64,000 nt of DNA from assembly GCF_018812025.1 (NCBI RefSeq), contig NC_063044.1, forward strand, positions 70,154,847 to 70,218,846. Reading direction: 5' to 3'. Shown piece by piece: positions 12,267 to 23,529 of the stretch. Numbering within the stretch: the stretch's first letter is position 1; the number at the start of each line of letters is the position of its first letter. The notes below the pieces were generated by a model. It had not been told where the DNA came from and did no database searches. It was given only the letters and a program-made list of their open reading frames with translations. The position numbers and the translations under genes were made by a program. Source of the DNA: Megalobrama amblycephala (taxonomy: Eukaryota > Chordata > Actinopteri > Cypriniformes > Xenocyprididae).

Positions 12267-13305
12267 GGGGCATATTCTTCGTACCTCGCTTAATACATCT
12301 GAGATGATTTGACAGATGCCAGATCTTCTAATGGTGATAACTGAACTCTGGCTAATTTGGTTCTTCAAACGAATTTGCAGATTGGATTAAAATATCTGGA
12401 TTAAGTTGTCTAAGATTACTGCGTGTTCTCGTGTTCCATGAAAAGGGCAGATGTATCGATACACGAAACCACGATCAGCAATGCAGCGATTGGCTGGAGT
12501 CAAGACGGCAACGTAATGACATCACAGAATGAGAAAAGACACCTGACGAAAAACTTGACGAATTTCTAGACATTTATAAGGAAACAGCCAAGCAATAAAT
12601 GACAGAAGAACAACATAAATGTTATAATAGATTTATAATTTTTTTTTTTTTTTACATGATTACCCAATTATTTAGGCTATATTCACAATTTCTAGTATTT
12701 GTACAGGCAATTTTTTATTTCAATGTTGTAATTAGCAACTAATTTACCTTTGAAGCATATTTGACAGCATTAATTAAAGTTTCTTAAGGGTCAAGATCAA
12801 GTTATCTGCATCTCCTGCGCTTCATCAAGCCACTCCCATAATATCTGTCGCGGTTCAAATGCACAAATGCATGTACGGCATAGACATCTGTACATCATGT
12901 GTGTGAGACTCCAATAAAAAATATTACGTAATTATTCCCTCATGAATGAATCTCTCACAGAGTAAAACTGTCGGTGTCTATATTATGACACTACACGGCA
13001 TTATAGTATTATTTGCAAATGTATTTTTAAATCATTATTATTGTCCCTGGTTTACATTAGGGTACTCTTGTGGGAAAGTAGCAGTGGCTGGGACAGACTT
13101 TAAACATCACCTCCGCTTAAAAAGATGCAATCTAATCTTGTTTACATGAAATAAGCTGCTCCCGAGCAGGTTTGAGCTTACGGACCTGTTGCTATGACAG
13201 TAAGTCCAGGATGAGCGTCGAAGAACCAAACGATCCAAGATCATGCCAAATCGTCAACAATCAAATCCAGCTAACTGAGTTAGCCACGTACGAAGAATAT
13301 GCCCC
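12267..13305. mobile_element. TIR element with GGGGCATATTCTTCGTAC ends
   Basis: The left end starts GGGGCATATTCTTCGTACCT and the right end closes with the inverse (GTACGAAGAATATGCCCC), separated by 1.0 kb. TIRs agree over about 25 bp with two or three mismatches. Flanks GGAGT and TGAGT are similar but not identical, so target-duplication length is uncertain. Internal ORFs are short and unrecognised, so this is presumably a non-autonomous copy, perhaps Harbinger-like. Confidence 0.65.
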
Positions 13306-14649
13306 TGAGTATCAGTCCATAACAAGGGCATTTGTTTTTTATCTCTTCTTCTGGTTGGACTGAATGCATTTCCCATATCCAACAGTAGATGATACAACTG
13401 AGTAAACCCTACCAGTGTTATCAAAACCTGTTACAGGCCAATGCAAGTGGAAGCATCAGTGGCTTTTTCCATTACAGTGATAGTTTGATGGCAGCAGCTT
13501 GAACGACAAGATGAGAACAGCTCCAGTTTTTCACTGTTACTGTGAAATTTTAATGGCCAAGAAAACTATGATTAGAAGACATTAATGTTGGCTAAATGCC
13601 TGTTGGCCCTGTTAATTGTTCAGATAAAATTTAAATCAATTTAAAGCTCATATTGTATGTGGTTCTGTATTACTAAGAATTATTTACTGTGCGTCTTGAT
13701 ATTAATCATTAATTTTAAGTTTAGTCATGTAATTCACATTAATGTCTATTTTTTAAAAAACAAATTACACTCTGTCCTATAATATATACTCATCACAGTG
13801 ATCTTGTGCCCTTTCTCTTGATTTCACAACCTGCCCCTAAAATATCTACGCATGGCCATTGATCTGGGATGTGTTTCCCAAAAGCTTTGTGAGTTTAGTT
13901 GATCGTAATGGTCTTCCCGATCAACTTGGGCTCACGATGCTTTTGGGAAACACAGCCCTGCATGTTGACACGGATAACAAGATTAATAATAAGCAGAAAA
14001 TGAGCTACATATTAACAGCAAAACAAACTCTGTCAAAGATAAGTTTCTGTAAATTCAGCATAAGTAGGAATGCATAATGTCCACATTAGAAACGAAAGGA
14101 GATTTTACAGTTTACTCAAAGGGTTTGTTCACCCTGATGTTTTTCAACTGAGCTTTATTTTGGTCTCATCTGACGATCAAACCCATCCCTCTGAAAGTTC
14201 CAGTAATGTCTGGCAAACATGAGATTGTTTGAGGTCATGGCTGTCACCATATCAGATTTTTCACACAATGAGGCCAAAATAATAACAGTAATGATATATC
14301 GCAATATCTATAGAAACTTTGAACAAAAAAGCAATGCTATCAGTCAAATTCATCTGTACTTTGATTATTTTGTTTTTTGTTCTCTTTTTTAGCCAATGAA
14401 TCACACATCTCATCCAACAATTACAATAACTGAGACTCTCCCTTATGAAAAAGAAAAGAGAGAAGACCTAAATGCAGTTCACAGCTACATTTCTCATTTG
14501 TACTACATCTGTACTACAAGCAAACTTATAAGATTATAAGTAGGCTATACTAGTAGTTTACTATTTTTTTTTAAGTATATATAATGAAACTACACTGATA
14601 TATTCTCAGTAAACTACTAGTTTAGTGCAAGTATACTTGTAAGTTCTCA
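13306..14649. other. Non-coding, with one hairpin repeat
   Basis: Besides the hairpin at 13865-13959, a stretch near 14140-14240 (TTTTGGTCTCATCTGAC) resembles a fragment of a fish transposon. Nothing else is supported. Confidence 0.4.
13865..13959. repeat. Hairpin MITE (GTGTTTCCCAAAAGC arms)
   Basis: The arms GTGTTTCCCAAAAGC and GCTTTTGGGAAACAC flank a short loop, and pairing extends through the GTGAG...TTGATCG section. I recognise it as an abundant short palindromic repeat of bony fishes. A half-copy (TGATCAACTTAGGCTTACAA) occurs at about 35396-35440. Confidence 0.75.
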
Positions 14650-14653
14650 TTAA

Positions 14654-16036
14654 AGGGTTAGTTCACCAAAAAAATGATAATTCTGTCATTAATTACTCAC
14701 CCTCATGTCGTTCCACACCCGTAAGATCTTCATTAATCTTCAGAACACAAATTAAGATATTTTTGTTGAAATCCGATGGCTCCGTGAGGCCTTCATAGGA
14801 AGCAATGACATTTCCTCTCTCAAGATCCATTAATGCACTAAAAACATATTTAAATCAGTTCATGTGAGTACAGTGGTTCAATATTAATATTATAAAGCGA
14901 CGAGAATATTTTTGGTGCGTCAAAAAAACAAAATAATGACTTATATAGTGATGGCCAATTTCAAAACACTGCTTCAGGAAGCTTCAGAGCGTTATGAATC
15001 AGTGTGTCGAATCAGCTGTCCGATCCGATCCGAATCACGCGATCCGAATCATGATTCGACACACTGATTCATAACGCTCCGATGTATATTACTATGTTCC
15101 TATTTAGGATTTTTTTATATACTTGAAATAAACCTTTAATTGTAATTTAACTCTTTCCATTTTTAAAACATATAAAACACAATGGTGTGTTCATTTTTTT
15201 CACGTTTAATCAGTCAAAACGTCTGTCTGCATTATTCAGCTGCAGCAATCCATATTAGGGATTTCCTGGAATGCCATTTTTAGTACTTCTATGGGTCTCA
15301 CTTGTGGACGCATTCCAAGGTAAAAAGTCATCCTAAAGATGAAAGAAGGTAAAAAGATGAATCCTTCACTGCCTTGATATCCTGCAATCCTGTGCTTTCC
15401 ACTCGGTGACAGTGGGGCTAAAAAATCAAGATGCCGTCTGTCTGAAATCAGTCTTGTGAGTTATACCTTCATGCGCAAACACTGCCTGCAGAGTCATTGC
15501 CTGGAAGGGCAGCAAGGCAACAAGTCAGATGCAGCCATGGACTTTCTGCACGAGGGCGCCCTCCAGCAACATGATTTTGCAGGACATTAGTAGCTGCACA
15601 CGCTGCGTCTTCTGCGTCTTTCACGCTGCGTCTTTATGACACATGGCAGCGTTAAGGTGCAATGCCGCCACATATTGTACATTGTGATGTCAACCAGATA
15701 CTGGAGCTAAATTATTTTTATGTCGTATTATCATATGTGTAGTATTCCTTTTAAATATTACGGTTATTGTTAATACCAGTATATTGTCACATCCTTAATT
15801 AACATGAAATTGACATTTCATGTGTTGAATATCAAGTCAATACGGTTATATTGTGACACCCCTAAATGTCACCAAATTTACCAAACAAACTGTAAAGGTG
15901 AGGTCCGGTCATAGTTGATATAAACATTGACCATCACACATAATCAGTGTTTGTATGTTATTGATGATATGTTTATATGTTATATAGAACGACATGAGGA
16001 TGAGTAAATTATTTTAATTTTTGGTGAACTATCCCT
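14654..16036. mobile_element. TTAA-flanked non-autonomous DNA transposon
   Basis: TTAA at 14650-14653 and 16037-16040 brackets the inverted ends AGGGTTAGTTCACC and GGTGAACTATCCCT. The second-tier phrase TACTCACCCTCATGTCGTTC near the left end has its inverse (GAACGACATGAGGATGAGTA) at the right, so the inverted repeats extend about 65 bp. TTAA targets are typical of piggyBac and Kolobok elements; which one is not decided. No transposase frame is seen. A hAT-type end (TAGTGATGGCC at about 14947) and a perfect 28-bp-arm hairpin (14987-15079) sit inside, so the element is composite. Confidence 0.85.
14987..15079. repeat. Perfect inverted repeat, 28-bp arms
   Basis: Arm one starts GAGCGTTATGAATCAGTGTG (14987-15014). 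Arm two is its exact reverse complement (15052-15079). The 37-nt loop holds two copies of GATCCGAATCA. The phrase upstream (GGCCAATTTCAAAACACTGC) matches the right end of the hAT copy at 29095-29747 in inverse orientation. Confidence 0.9.
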
Positions 16037-16286
16037 TTAATCTTCTATAACTTCTCAAATCTGTTTTAACTTCACTTATATTGTCATTGCTTTCTTCCAC
16101 TTCTTTGCCACAAAGAAAACCAGTTGTTTGCAGTCTTAAACCACAAAAACTTTGTCTTTTTGGCACAGACATGAATGACAGTAAGCTCACAATGCTGCGA
16201 TGCTGTGATGATGTGCCAATCTCAAATCTCATCTCGGGGGCAAGCAGAGTCTGGGTCCATGAGGGTAAAGGACAGTTTTTTCTGAG

Positions 16287-16293
16287 TATAAAT
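16287..16293 (+). promoter_or_regulatory. TATA box of the lectin gene
   Basis: TATAAAT lies about 30 bp before the inferred transcript start near 16317. The first exon that follows ends in a good donor (CTCCAG|GTAATT at 16388). Position relative to the downstream signal-peptide exon supports this as the lectin promoter; not proven without a transcript. Confidence 0.55.
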
Positions 16294-16316
16294 ATCACTA
16301 CAGAAGTCCAGTGAGC

Positions 16317-16388
16317 TTCAGACTTCAGTTGAAGACTTTAGCAGAAGATTTCATCTCTGAACTTCCCACAGACACACAGAGACTCCAG
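16317..16388 (+). other. Inferred non-coding first exon of the lectin gene
   Basis: A short exon-like block between the TATA box and a consensus donor contains no ATG-led coding frame. Its 2.5-kb intron to the signal-peptide exon holds several repeats. The exon is an inference from promoter position and donor quality only. Confidence 0.45.
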
Positions 16389-17320
16389 GTAATTCATCAT
16401 TTCAATCAATATGAACAGGAGATGTTAGTGTGAATGTGCTGTTTAGAGCTCAGATGTGATCACAGGGGAATCATAGACATGTTTTTATTCAAATTAAAAA
16501 TCATCACTAGATTGCAAAGTAACTGAAGGATTTTTTTTTTTTAATAATATAGGATTTGAAACAATTGATAACCATCCTTCTTGATAAGGAAATTGAAAAT
16601 ATTGCGATAATTAATGAAATGACTAAAGTTATTTGTATTGAATTATAAAGTACGTTTTTCCCCTATGAAACCTGCGGTACGGTGAATAAAGCCAGAAGGT
16701 CAAACTCATTAGTCCAAAAACAGCTTGTATGGAGATTAAGCTGCCAAAAACCCCTATTTTGACAATTTCATATCTTGTCTCAGTATGACATCTGCAGAAG
16801 ATCAACGCCCACTTCTACATTATTGCCTCTGAACTGTCATTGAGGACCTGAAGCGTATGCGCACTGGAGCGGCACTAAAAAAAAAAGTGCACTTCAGTAT
16901 ACTTTTATAAAGTGCACTTATTACGCAAATAATATACTTTATTAAAGAACACTTAAGTGTGAATTAAATGTAATGTTTTCAACCACATAAAAGTATACTA
17001 TTATCATTTATTTTTCAATTTATATTAAATACCACTGAGAAACTTTGCAGTGTAAATTTTCAATAATTACCTGAAAAGAAAAAACATTTTTAAAAAATGT
17101 TTGCATTTTTCTACATTCGATAAGAAGTTTGTATGTGTTAAATAAGAAGAGATCTTTCCGCTAGAACGTGTTGTTTCTGAAATCATGGCCAGTGCTCGTT
17201 GCTGCGTTTCATTCTGGAAAAAGCACAAAACAAAATGCACACAACGTGTCCTTGCTCTTGATGTACAATCACTGATGAACACCTTTGGTTTTAATGAGAA
17301 AAAAAAAAAAGAAATACAAC

Positions 17321-17391
17321 ATGCGACCGGATTAGAACCCAGAACCTCAGAAACGCTTGCCAAAAATTCTACCACTAGACCATTACAGTAC
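17321..17391 (-). pseudogene. tRNA-like remnant (tRNA pseudogene or tRNA-derived SINE head)
   Basis: Read on the minus strand, an A box TGGTCTAGTGG (17372-17382) is followed at tRNA-like distance by a B box GGTTCTAATCC, then CGGTCGCATG and a T-rich tract that could terminate RNA polymerase III. The A-box form suits a Glu/Gly/Asp-type tRNA. The acceptor stem pairs at only about two positions and the T-stem is weak, so it is not a working tRNA. Confidence 0.6.
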
Positions 17392-17586
17392 ACAAGTAAA
17401 TTAGGCGAATTTATGTATTTATTCACTGCTGTGAAAAATCTCGGCACTAATTATATTGTTTTATTAATATTTAGATTTATCTCAATATTTATATTAATAT
17501 AGTCACTTTGTCACATTTTGTGATGTGGCAGGGCACACGTGCGTTGCGGGCCCCCCTGCCTCATGAGCTTGCAGTTACACCACTGT

Positions 17587-18500
17587 AATGAAACCTCGTT
17601 TACTAAAATCACATGACTTTGGCAGTTTGATACACTCTAAAAAATAAAACATTGGTTCAACAAAAAAAAATATGTTAAGGTTTTCCACTAGAATTTTTAA
17701 CTTAAGCCAATTGGAAGAATTACATTAATTCAAAGCAATATTTTGAGTTGATCCAACATAATGTTTTAAGTAAGGTGAAGACTTTTTTTGCCAAAATAAA
17801 AACACACTTCTAAGTAACATGAATTTAATAATTATCAACATGAATGCAACTATTTAAGTTGATCCAACACAATGTTTTAAGTAAAGTGAAAACACTTTTT
17901 GGACACAATAAAACTGCATTGCTAAGTAACATGAACTTACCAAGCACCGCTTGTCACCATGATGGTAAATCTCCAAAAACCCACATTAACACATTAACTC
18001 TTCTAAATTAGCATAACAAAACATTAATTACTGCTAAATCTCCCTTACCATTAATCTTGTGCAAAAAACATTATATAACACTTAATTTTAGCATTTACTC
18101 TCCCTTTCAAGTGCCATGGGCAAAGCATGATGGGAAATATAAATCCCAGCCCAGTTAAAAGAAGTGTTCATACAACTCAAAACAATGAAACACGTTTACA
18201 CGTCATCAGAATGCATTTTACATTAACAGAACATAAAATTAAATACATTTTTGATTAACTGAAAATTTTAAACTATGACAAGTCATGATAGTATATCGAA
18301 TCATTAGGCATAATTTGTGTGTCATCCAAGCTAAATAAAATAACAATTACAAGTAAAAAGTCTAGCAGCATTTCAGAACTTGATTTTTTATTTCACTACA
18401 ATATATATATATATATATATATATTTAAGTAATGACTAAAGGTCCCCTGAATTAGTTTTTAGAGTGTACACGCTCCGATTCACTGATTCGAAAACAGGAT
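17587..18500. mobile_element. hAT fragment split by a TA-flanked MITE
   Basis: The sequence TGAAACCTCGTTTACTAAAA...GGCAGTTTGATACAC at 17587-17634 continues at 18467 (TACACGCTCCGATTCACTGA). The intact order of these two parts is found at about 29618-29690 inside another hAT copy. The intervening 17633-18466 segment is the insert. Confidence 0.75.
17633..18466. mobile_element. TA-flanked MITE with CACTCTAAAAA ends
   Basis: Ends CACTCTAAAAAATAA and TTAGTTTTTAGAGTG are inverted, with TA on both sides (17631-17632, 18467-18468). The same terminal sequence recurs in the elements at 45024 and 45236. Internally a block of about 110 bp (AGTTGATCCAACATAATGTT and the variant at about 17850) is directly repeated. 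No protein is encoded. Confidence 0.85.
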
Positions 18501-18511
18501 TATTTCACTTC

Positions 18512-18800
18512 AGAATTAAAATTTCCTGTTAATTTACTCACCCCCATGTCATCCAAGATGTTTATGTCCTTCTTTCTTCAGTTGAAAAGAAATTATAGTT
18601 TTTGAGGAAAACATTCCAGGATTTTTCTCCATATAGTGGACTTGAAGGTCCAAATTGCACTTTAAATGCAGTTTCAAAGAGCTCCACATGATCCCAGACG
18701 AGGAATAAGGGTCTTATCTAGCGAGACTATTGCTCATTTCCTAAAAAAATAAAAATCTACTCTTTAACCACAAATGCTCATCTTGCACTGGTTCTGTGAT
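18512..18800. repeat. Dispersed cyprinid repeat fragment in lectin intron 1
   Basis: Phrases such as TTACTCACCCCCATGTCATC and CCATATAGTGGACTTGAAGG are recognised from abundant fish non-autonomous DNA elements. Only a one-ended fragment is present. Confidence 0.5.
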
Positions 18801-18944
18801 CCACCAAGTACAAACTATATTAAAATATTGTTTGTACACATTGATCTACTGGTTCTTGTCACAAAAATACAAATCTTTGTAATAATTATTTATGTATAAT
18901 TGTGTTTTAAATCTATGCAGAGTCCCAGTGTTCTCTGAGAAACG

Positions 18945-21933
18945 ATGGCGGTCTGGACTGTCTATCTGTCTCTCTGTCTTCTGGTCGCTTTGAATGCTTC
19001 AGGTAAAACTATTATTCCACGTCTCACATCATAACTGTTATTTTAACATGAATTGAAGCACATCTGGGACTCTGTAATGACTGATCAGAAGCAGGAATGA
19101 TCTAATACAGTATGTGCACCTGAGTTTGTCTCTGAATTATTATGATAATATTAAGACAATAAAACAACAATAATTATATCATTATATCAGCTAAAGTTGT
19201 TGATTCTTATGAATGATATTATATTCTTAATTTTGACAATAATATACAACACCAAAATATTCCTGTTAATTTGCAGTATATATTCATTAGTAGTTGTAGT
19301 AGCACTACTGCTAGCAGTTCTGTGTTAAAAATGTGTATTTCTTTCTTTTTAAGTGGAAACGCTTCCTGTTGGAGGTAAACCTTGTAGCGGTAAGTCTTCT
19401 CTTGTCTTCTTCTCTTGTCAGTGTGTATGTCTAGTACAGTACAAAAGTCCAAAACCTGTGCATTTCTCCACCTTAACAAGTGTGTGTAACACCTGATGAT
19501 CATGTTCTCCAGCATGCTTTAAAATGATCTAAAGAGCATCTTGGAAGCTATTTTAAATCCTTTGTTTATTTAAGGTACACTATGTAGCTTTTTTTTTGTT
19601 TGTTTTTTCAAAAAAAAAAAAAGTCAATACATCATCAATCCTTCCTGCCAAACATGATTCACTGATTCACTATGGTAAGTCTATTAGAAGTGTTTATATT
19701 TTAGACCTGTCACTCACCTGTGCATGTCTCGTCACATCCGTAAATAGAGAAAAGTTGTTGTCTGGTGTGGGAGTGGCACAGGTTTGCTGTCACAAGAGCA
19801 GGAAAAGAAGAGATGGAGCAGCTGAATCTCCAACCTCTGGAGAATCGCCTGTTTTAAACAAACACTGAACAGAATAGAGAGGAGAGTCTGCTGGAGAAAA
19901 GAGAACACAACAGAGCTAGTAATAAAACAAGAACCAACATTAGCTCGGCTTTAGGAGATGAGGAGAACTGAGGGATTTGAAATGTTGTAAAAGCAACACA
20001 GTGATTAAGGAATTTTTGAGGTATTTAATTCCAGGACCAGATTGACTGCCATATGTAGCTCTCTAACAGAGTTCACTGTACAGCATCTTTTGTGAAGCGT
20101 CACCTTCATCTCCACAGTCATGCGAAGCCAAAGCACAACTGAAACAATGCTGCATGTCATTTTGTTTTTAACTGGTAAAGGGCCAAAAGTTACATAGTGT
20201 ACCTTTAAATGAATGGTATTAATTTAATTACATGAAAGGTCATTAATGGTAATAACATAATAACAAACAAAACTTCATTTTAACAGCCTGTGCTTCAGGA
20301 TGGTCTGCCTATGGATGCAGATGCTTCAAGTTTTTCAATAAGTATAAAACATGGTCTGTAGCCGAGGTATGATACATTAAGCTTCTGATATGACATAAAA
20401 TCATAAGAATATTCTTGGATTAACTCTGTAAACATCTGTGACACCTGTCAGTTATCATAGGAAAGTCATTTCAACTTGTTCCTCAGGTTAAAATCAAAAT
20501 ATATGTTAACAGTAAAGAAATGACAGTGGAGCTCCAGGATGTGAACAAACATCACTGTGATAATACTGAAACATCATAATGGTCTGAAAATACAGACACA
20601 ACACATTTCATGTTATCATGAGAGGATCACTTAAAAACTTTATCTATGTGAAGTTATATCTAATCTATATACAGTATAACCAGAACCTTTTCTAGAAAAG
20701 TAGTCCCTCCTCAAATGGCAGATTTTATATTTCACGGGTAAAATAATAAACAAAAAATAAACAGCACAGTGAGTAAACATTATTTCGATGATAACTGAAG
20801 GCATGTCACAGATTTTGGCAGATTAATTTAAAATAACATTGTGTTTGCTCATGTCTCTGCCTCTACAGAATCTGTGTTTGTCCTATGGTGGGAACCTTGC
20901 TTCTATACACAGCCATGATGAGTACATTTTCATACAGAACCTGATTAGACGCGAAACTCATGCAACAACACGTACCTGGATCGGAGGCCGTTATGCTGTA
21001 TGCAATCATTTTTTTCATCATTCTTTCTGTGCTACTGGGCATTTACCATTACATTTACATTAAAACTCATTTAATACATTTTTTTAATACAAAACGCATG
21101 CACATAGATGTGTTTTTATCATTTATTTTTGCTCCTCAGAACAGTTAGTTTAGTGCATTGGCAGCCATGAGAGGCACCGCTCACCATGATGATGTCATAC
21201 TCCAGTGTTTGTATCGTGAAACTCGATGTGAAATAGTGTGGCTGATAGAGATAACTGAGTGATTTAACCCTTTCTTACACAGTTTTCACATATTCTTTAC
21301 TGATACCCTTTCTGTGAAATAAGTTCTGTTTAGATTTCTGACATGTTTAAAGTGGGGTTAGGGTTCATGAGGAATCATCTTTTAGATAAATAAAGATAAA
21401 ACAAAGCCATGTAAAGCTGTGGTCATAAACACAATGCTGATTTTTCTCTTCTGTTCACAGGAGGGACATTGGCTCTGGAGTGATGGAACCGAAATGACCT
21501 ATCAAATATGGTCGCCTGGAGAACCCAATGACCATATTTATGAGCTCTGCGTTGAGATGAACTCTTTCCGTAAGTAACTTCTGTTAATGCTCATGAAATA
21601 ACATGATAAATGATCCGTCAATCTGAATTGTGTTAGACCATCAGAAGATTAGCAGAAACTGCTTCATGTCATACTGTATATCCAGAAGCTAGAAAATAAC
21701 TTTTTCATCACAGTTAAAAATGTTTTGTGAACATTCATCACAAACAACATGTTGCTGATTGTTTTCTAGACATCAAATCCTAATATTTCTGTGTCTACCA
21801 TACTAAATAAACAGTATTTATTTTTTCATAATACACAAATGATAAAAACAACTGTTTTTTCTGTCTTTCAACAGATGGCAACTGGAATGATGTGAAATGT
21901 CATTACAACAGGCCCTATGTGTGTGTGAAATGA
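18945..21933 (+). CDS. Secreted C-type lectin, complete, six coding exons
   Basis: Coding exons are 18945-19002, 19354-19389, 20287-20366, 20869-20997, 21461-21569 and 21875-21933, all with GT-AG borders and matching phases (1,1,0,0,1). They give about 156 residues. Residues 1-19 (MAVWTVYLSLCLLVALNAS) form a signal peptide. One carbohydrate-recognition domain follows: CASGWSAYGCRCFKF, then NLASIHSHDEYIFI, WIGG, WLWSDGT, the ligand motif EPN in WSPGEPND, WND, and YVCVK at the end. EPN plus WND predicts Ca2+-dependent mannose-type binding. Size and layout match small fish serum/mucus lectins of the ladderlectin/nattectin sort, which are immune proteins. The donor after WIGGRYA (GTATGC) is weaker than the others. 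No frame break is seen. Confidence 0.9.
19574..20204. mobile_element. TTAA-flanked non-autonomous element in lectin intron 3
   Basis: Inverted ends GGTACACTATGTAGC and GTTACATAGTGTACC are each flanked by TTAA (19570-19573, 20205-20208). The inner block 19795-20015 (CTCCAACCTCTGGAGAATCG; AACATTAGCTCGGCTTTAG) recurs at about 30096-30297. Intronic and probably spliced out without effect. Confidence 0.8.
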
Positions 21934-22014
21934 ACCAGCATGTGAAGAATCAATGTAGAAGAAACAAGCTTCTTTGATTCATTTACTTTCCATTAGAAGT
22001 GTTTAATGGAGGCT

Positions 22015-22020
22015 AATAAA
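22015..22020 (+). terminator. Polyadenylation signal of the lectin gene
   Basis: AATAAA lies 82 bp after the lectin stop codon, in a short 3' UTR. Confidence 0.7.
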
Positions 22021-22464
22021 TGTGTTAAACAGTTTAATTATGTTTGTTTGATTTTGATTTTTATTCATTTATTTGTGAATGATAACTTAATTACTCAGTT
22101 ACACCTGTGAAACATCATTTTATAATTATCACTCCACGGTCTCTCTCTTTTCACACCAGGAGCGTCGCACGTGCCCCAGTAAAATCTTTGTACCCCAGAA
22201 AATGTTCCTAATAAATAATTTTTCTGATCAGGTAGATTACAGTAAATGTCTGAAAATAGGCTTTCTGATTCATAAAACGTTATCATTTACATTAGTTTAA
22301 TTATTTAAAATATGAAGGCTGTTTGCGTCGCTGAAGCGAAAACATCCAGTGTGTCCTCTCACGCCTTGTCCCCTCGCTGAGCTCCTCCTCATACCTTTAC
22401 TTTTCACCACAGAATCCTGGAGAAAACCTGTAGAAATTAAAAATGAATAAATGAATGAATAAAT

Positions 22465-22840
22465 AATTTAATAGGTAAATTAATGTGATAATAGGAAAAT
22501 AAATAAATGTGGTGTTTGTTCTGAGAGTCGTGTGATTTAGAGAGATCAGACAGTAACATGCAGATCCTTTCTGATTGGCTGACACTCATCTTACGTAACA
22601 CGAGTACACTTATTTAAGCCCACAATATAGTGGAAAAAGAATACATCAAGAGTTCAAGAAAACAAGACACATCTCTGATATACTATCCAGCAGAAACACA
22701 CAGTTTGCTGTTCGGAGCACATTTCCTGAGGTTTGACTTTTCTACATTTACATTTATTTCACGTTTAGCCGACTAAAACCCATTTAGTCATTTTTGATTT
22801 GTGGGGCATTCTGGGAATGTTAGTTCTGTTGGATCATTCC
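22465..22840 (+). promoter_or_regulatory. Promoter and first exon of an unidentified gene, copy 1
   Basis: This block is more than 90 percent identical by eye to 58066-58440. It has an inverted CCAAT box (GATTGGCTG at about 22573), a TATA-like TATTTAAG at 22611, a purine-rich leader, and a donor-like CCTGAG|GTTTGA at about 22730. Such a block fits a 5' UTR exon. The downstream coding exons are not recognised in the window. The conserved unit begins and ends abruptly, showing it was duplicated as a segment. Confidence 0.55.
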
Positions 22841-23529
22841 AGGAAAATGTAAATTTCAAGAGTTTTGACCACTTCAAAGACTCCTAACCAGCCGCGACAC
22901 GACAAAGGATTCTATTTTTGAAAAATTGTTTCTATATTTCTGAGATTTTGCAGCTATTGAGGGAACAAGGACATAAATGCACAATGACAAGAATTTATTA
23001 CTTACAGTTTAAACATTGTTGTTTCCTTTCATTTCTTTTCAAAATCTCTAGGTAAATTATCCGTTGTTGCTCTCATCATGGTTATTAAAGTCATGCAAAA
23101 TGATATTCAAGCTCAAACCATTTTAGTATTATGCAAAGCTCAAACAAGTGTTTTTTTTTTTTTTTTATGACAAGATTGTATAAGTCACTGAGTATATATT
23201 TTGAATAATGTTTTAAGGTTTAATTTTGTTTTGTTTAATTTCGTTTGTTTAGCTGCGAACAGAGTCCGCCCACACACTGGCTGTGATTTATGATTGATTT
23301 TGTCTTCTGGTAGCTTTGTCACGTCTGGTTAGGACACGGTAAGCTTTTTTAAAAAAGGAGACTAAAGCTGCCTTTTCACTGCACACGACATTAGGATATG
23401 ATTGTCGAATTTCGCCCCCTAATGGCAGTCGCACAGAATTTTCAAATTGGCCGTGCGTAGCACATTCATCTAGAGAAGCCTTTTGCCTCAGACTTTCTCT
23501 CTCTTCTAGCCTCATTCGATCTCAGTCGG
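22841..23529. other. Non-coding
   Basis: AT-rich sequence with a poly-T run near 23150, and a stretch at about 23355-23470 (GCTGCCTTTTCACTGCACAC) that resembles a fish dispersed element. No exon is recognised. Confidence 0.4.
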
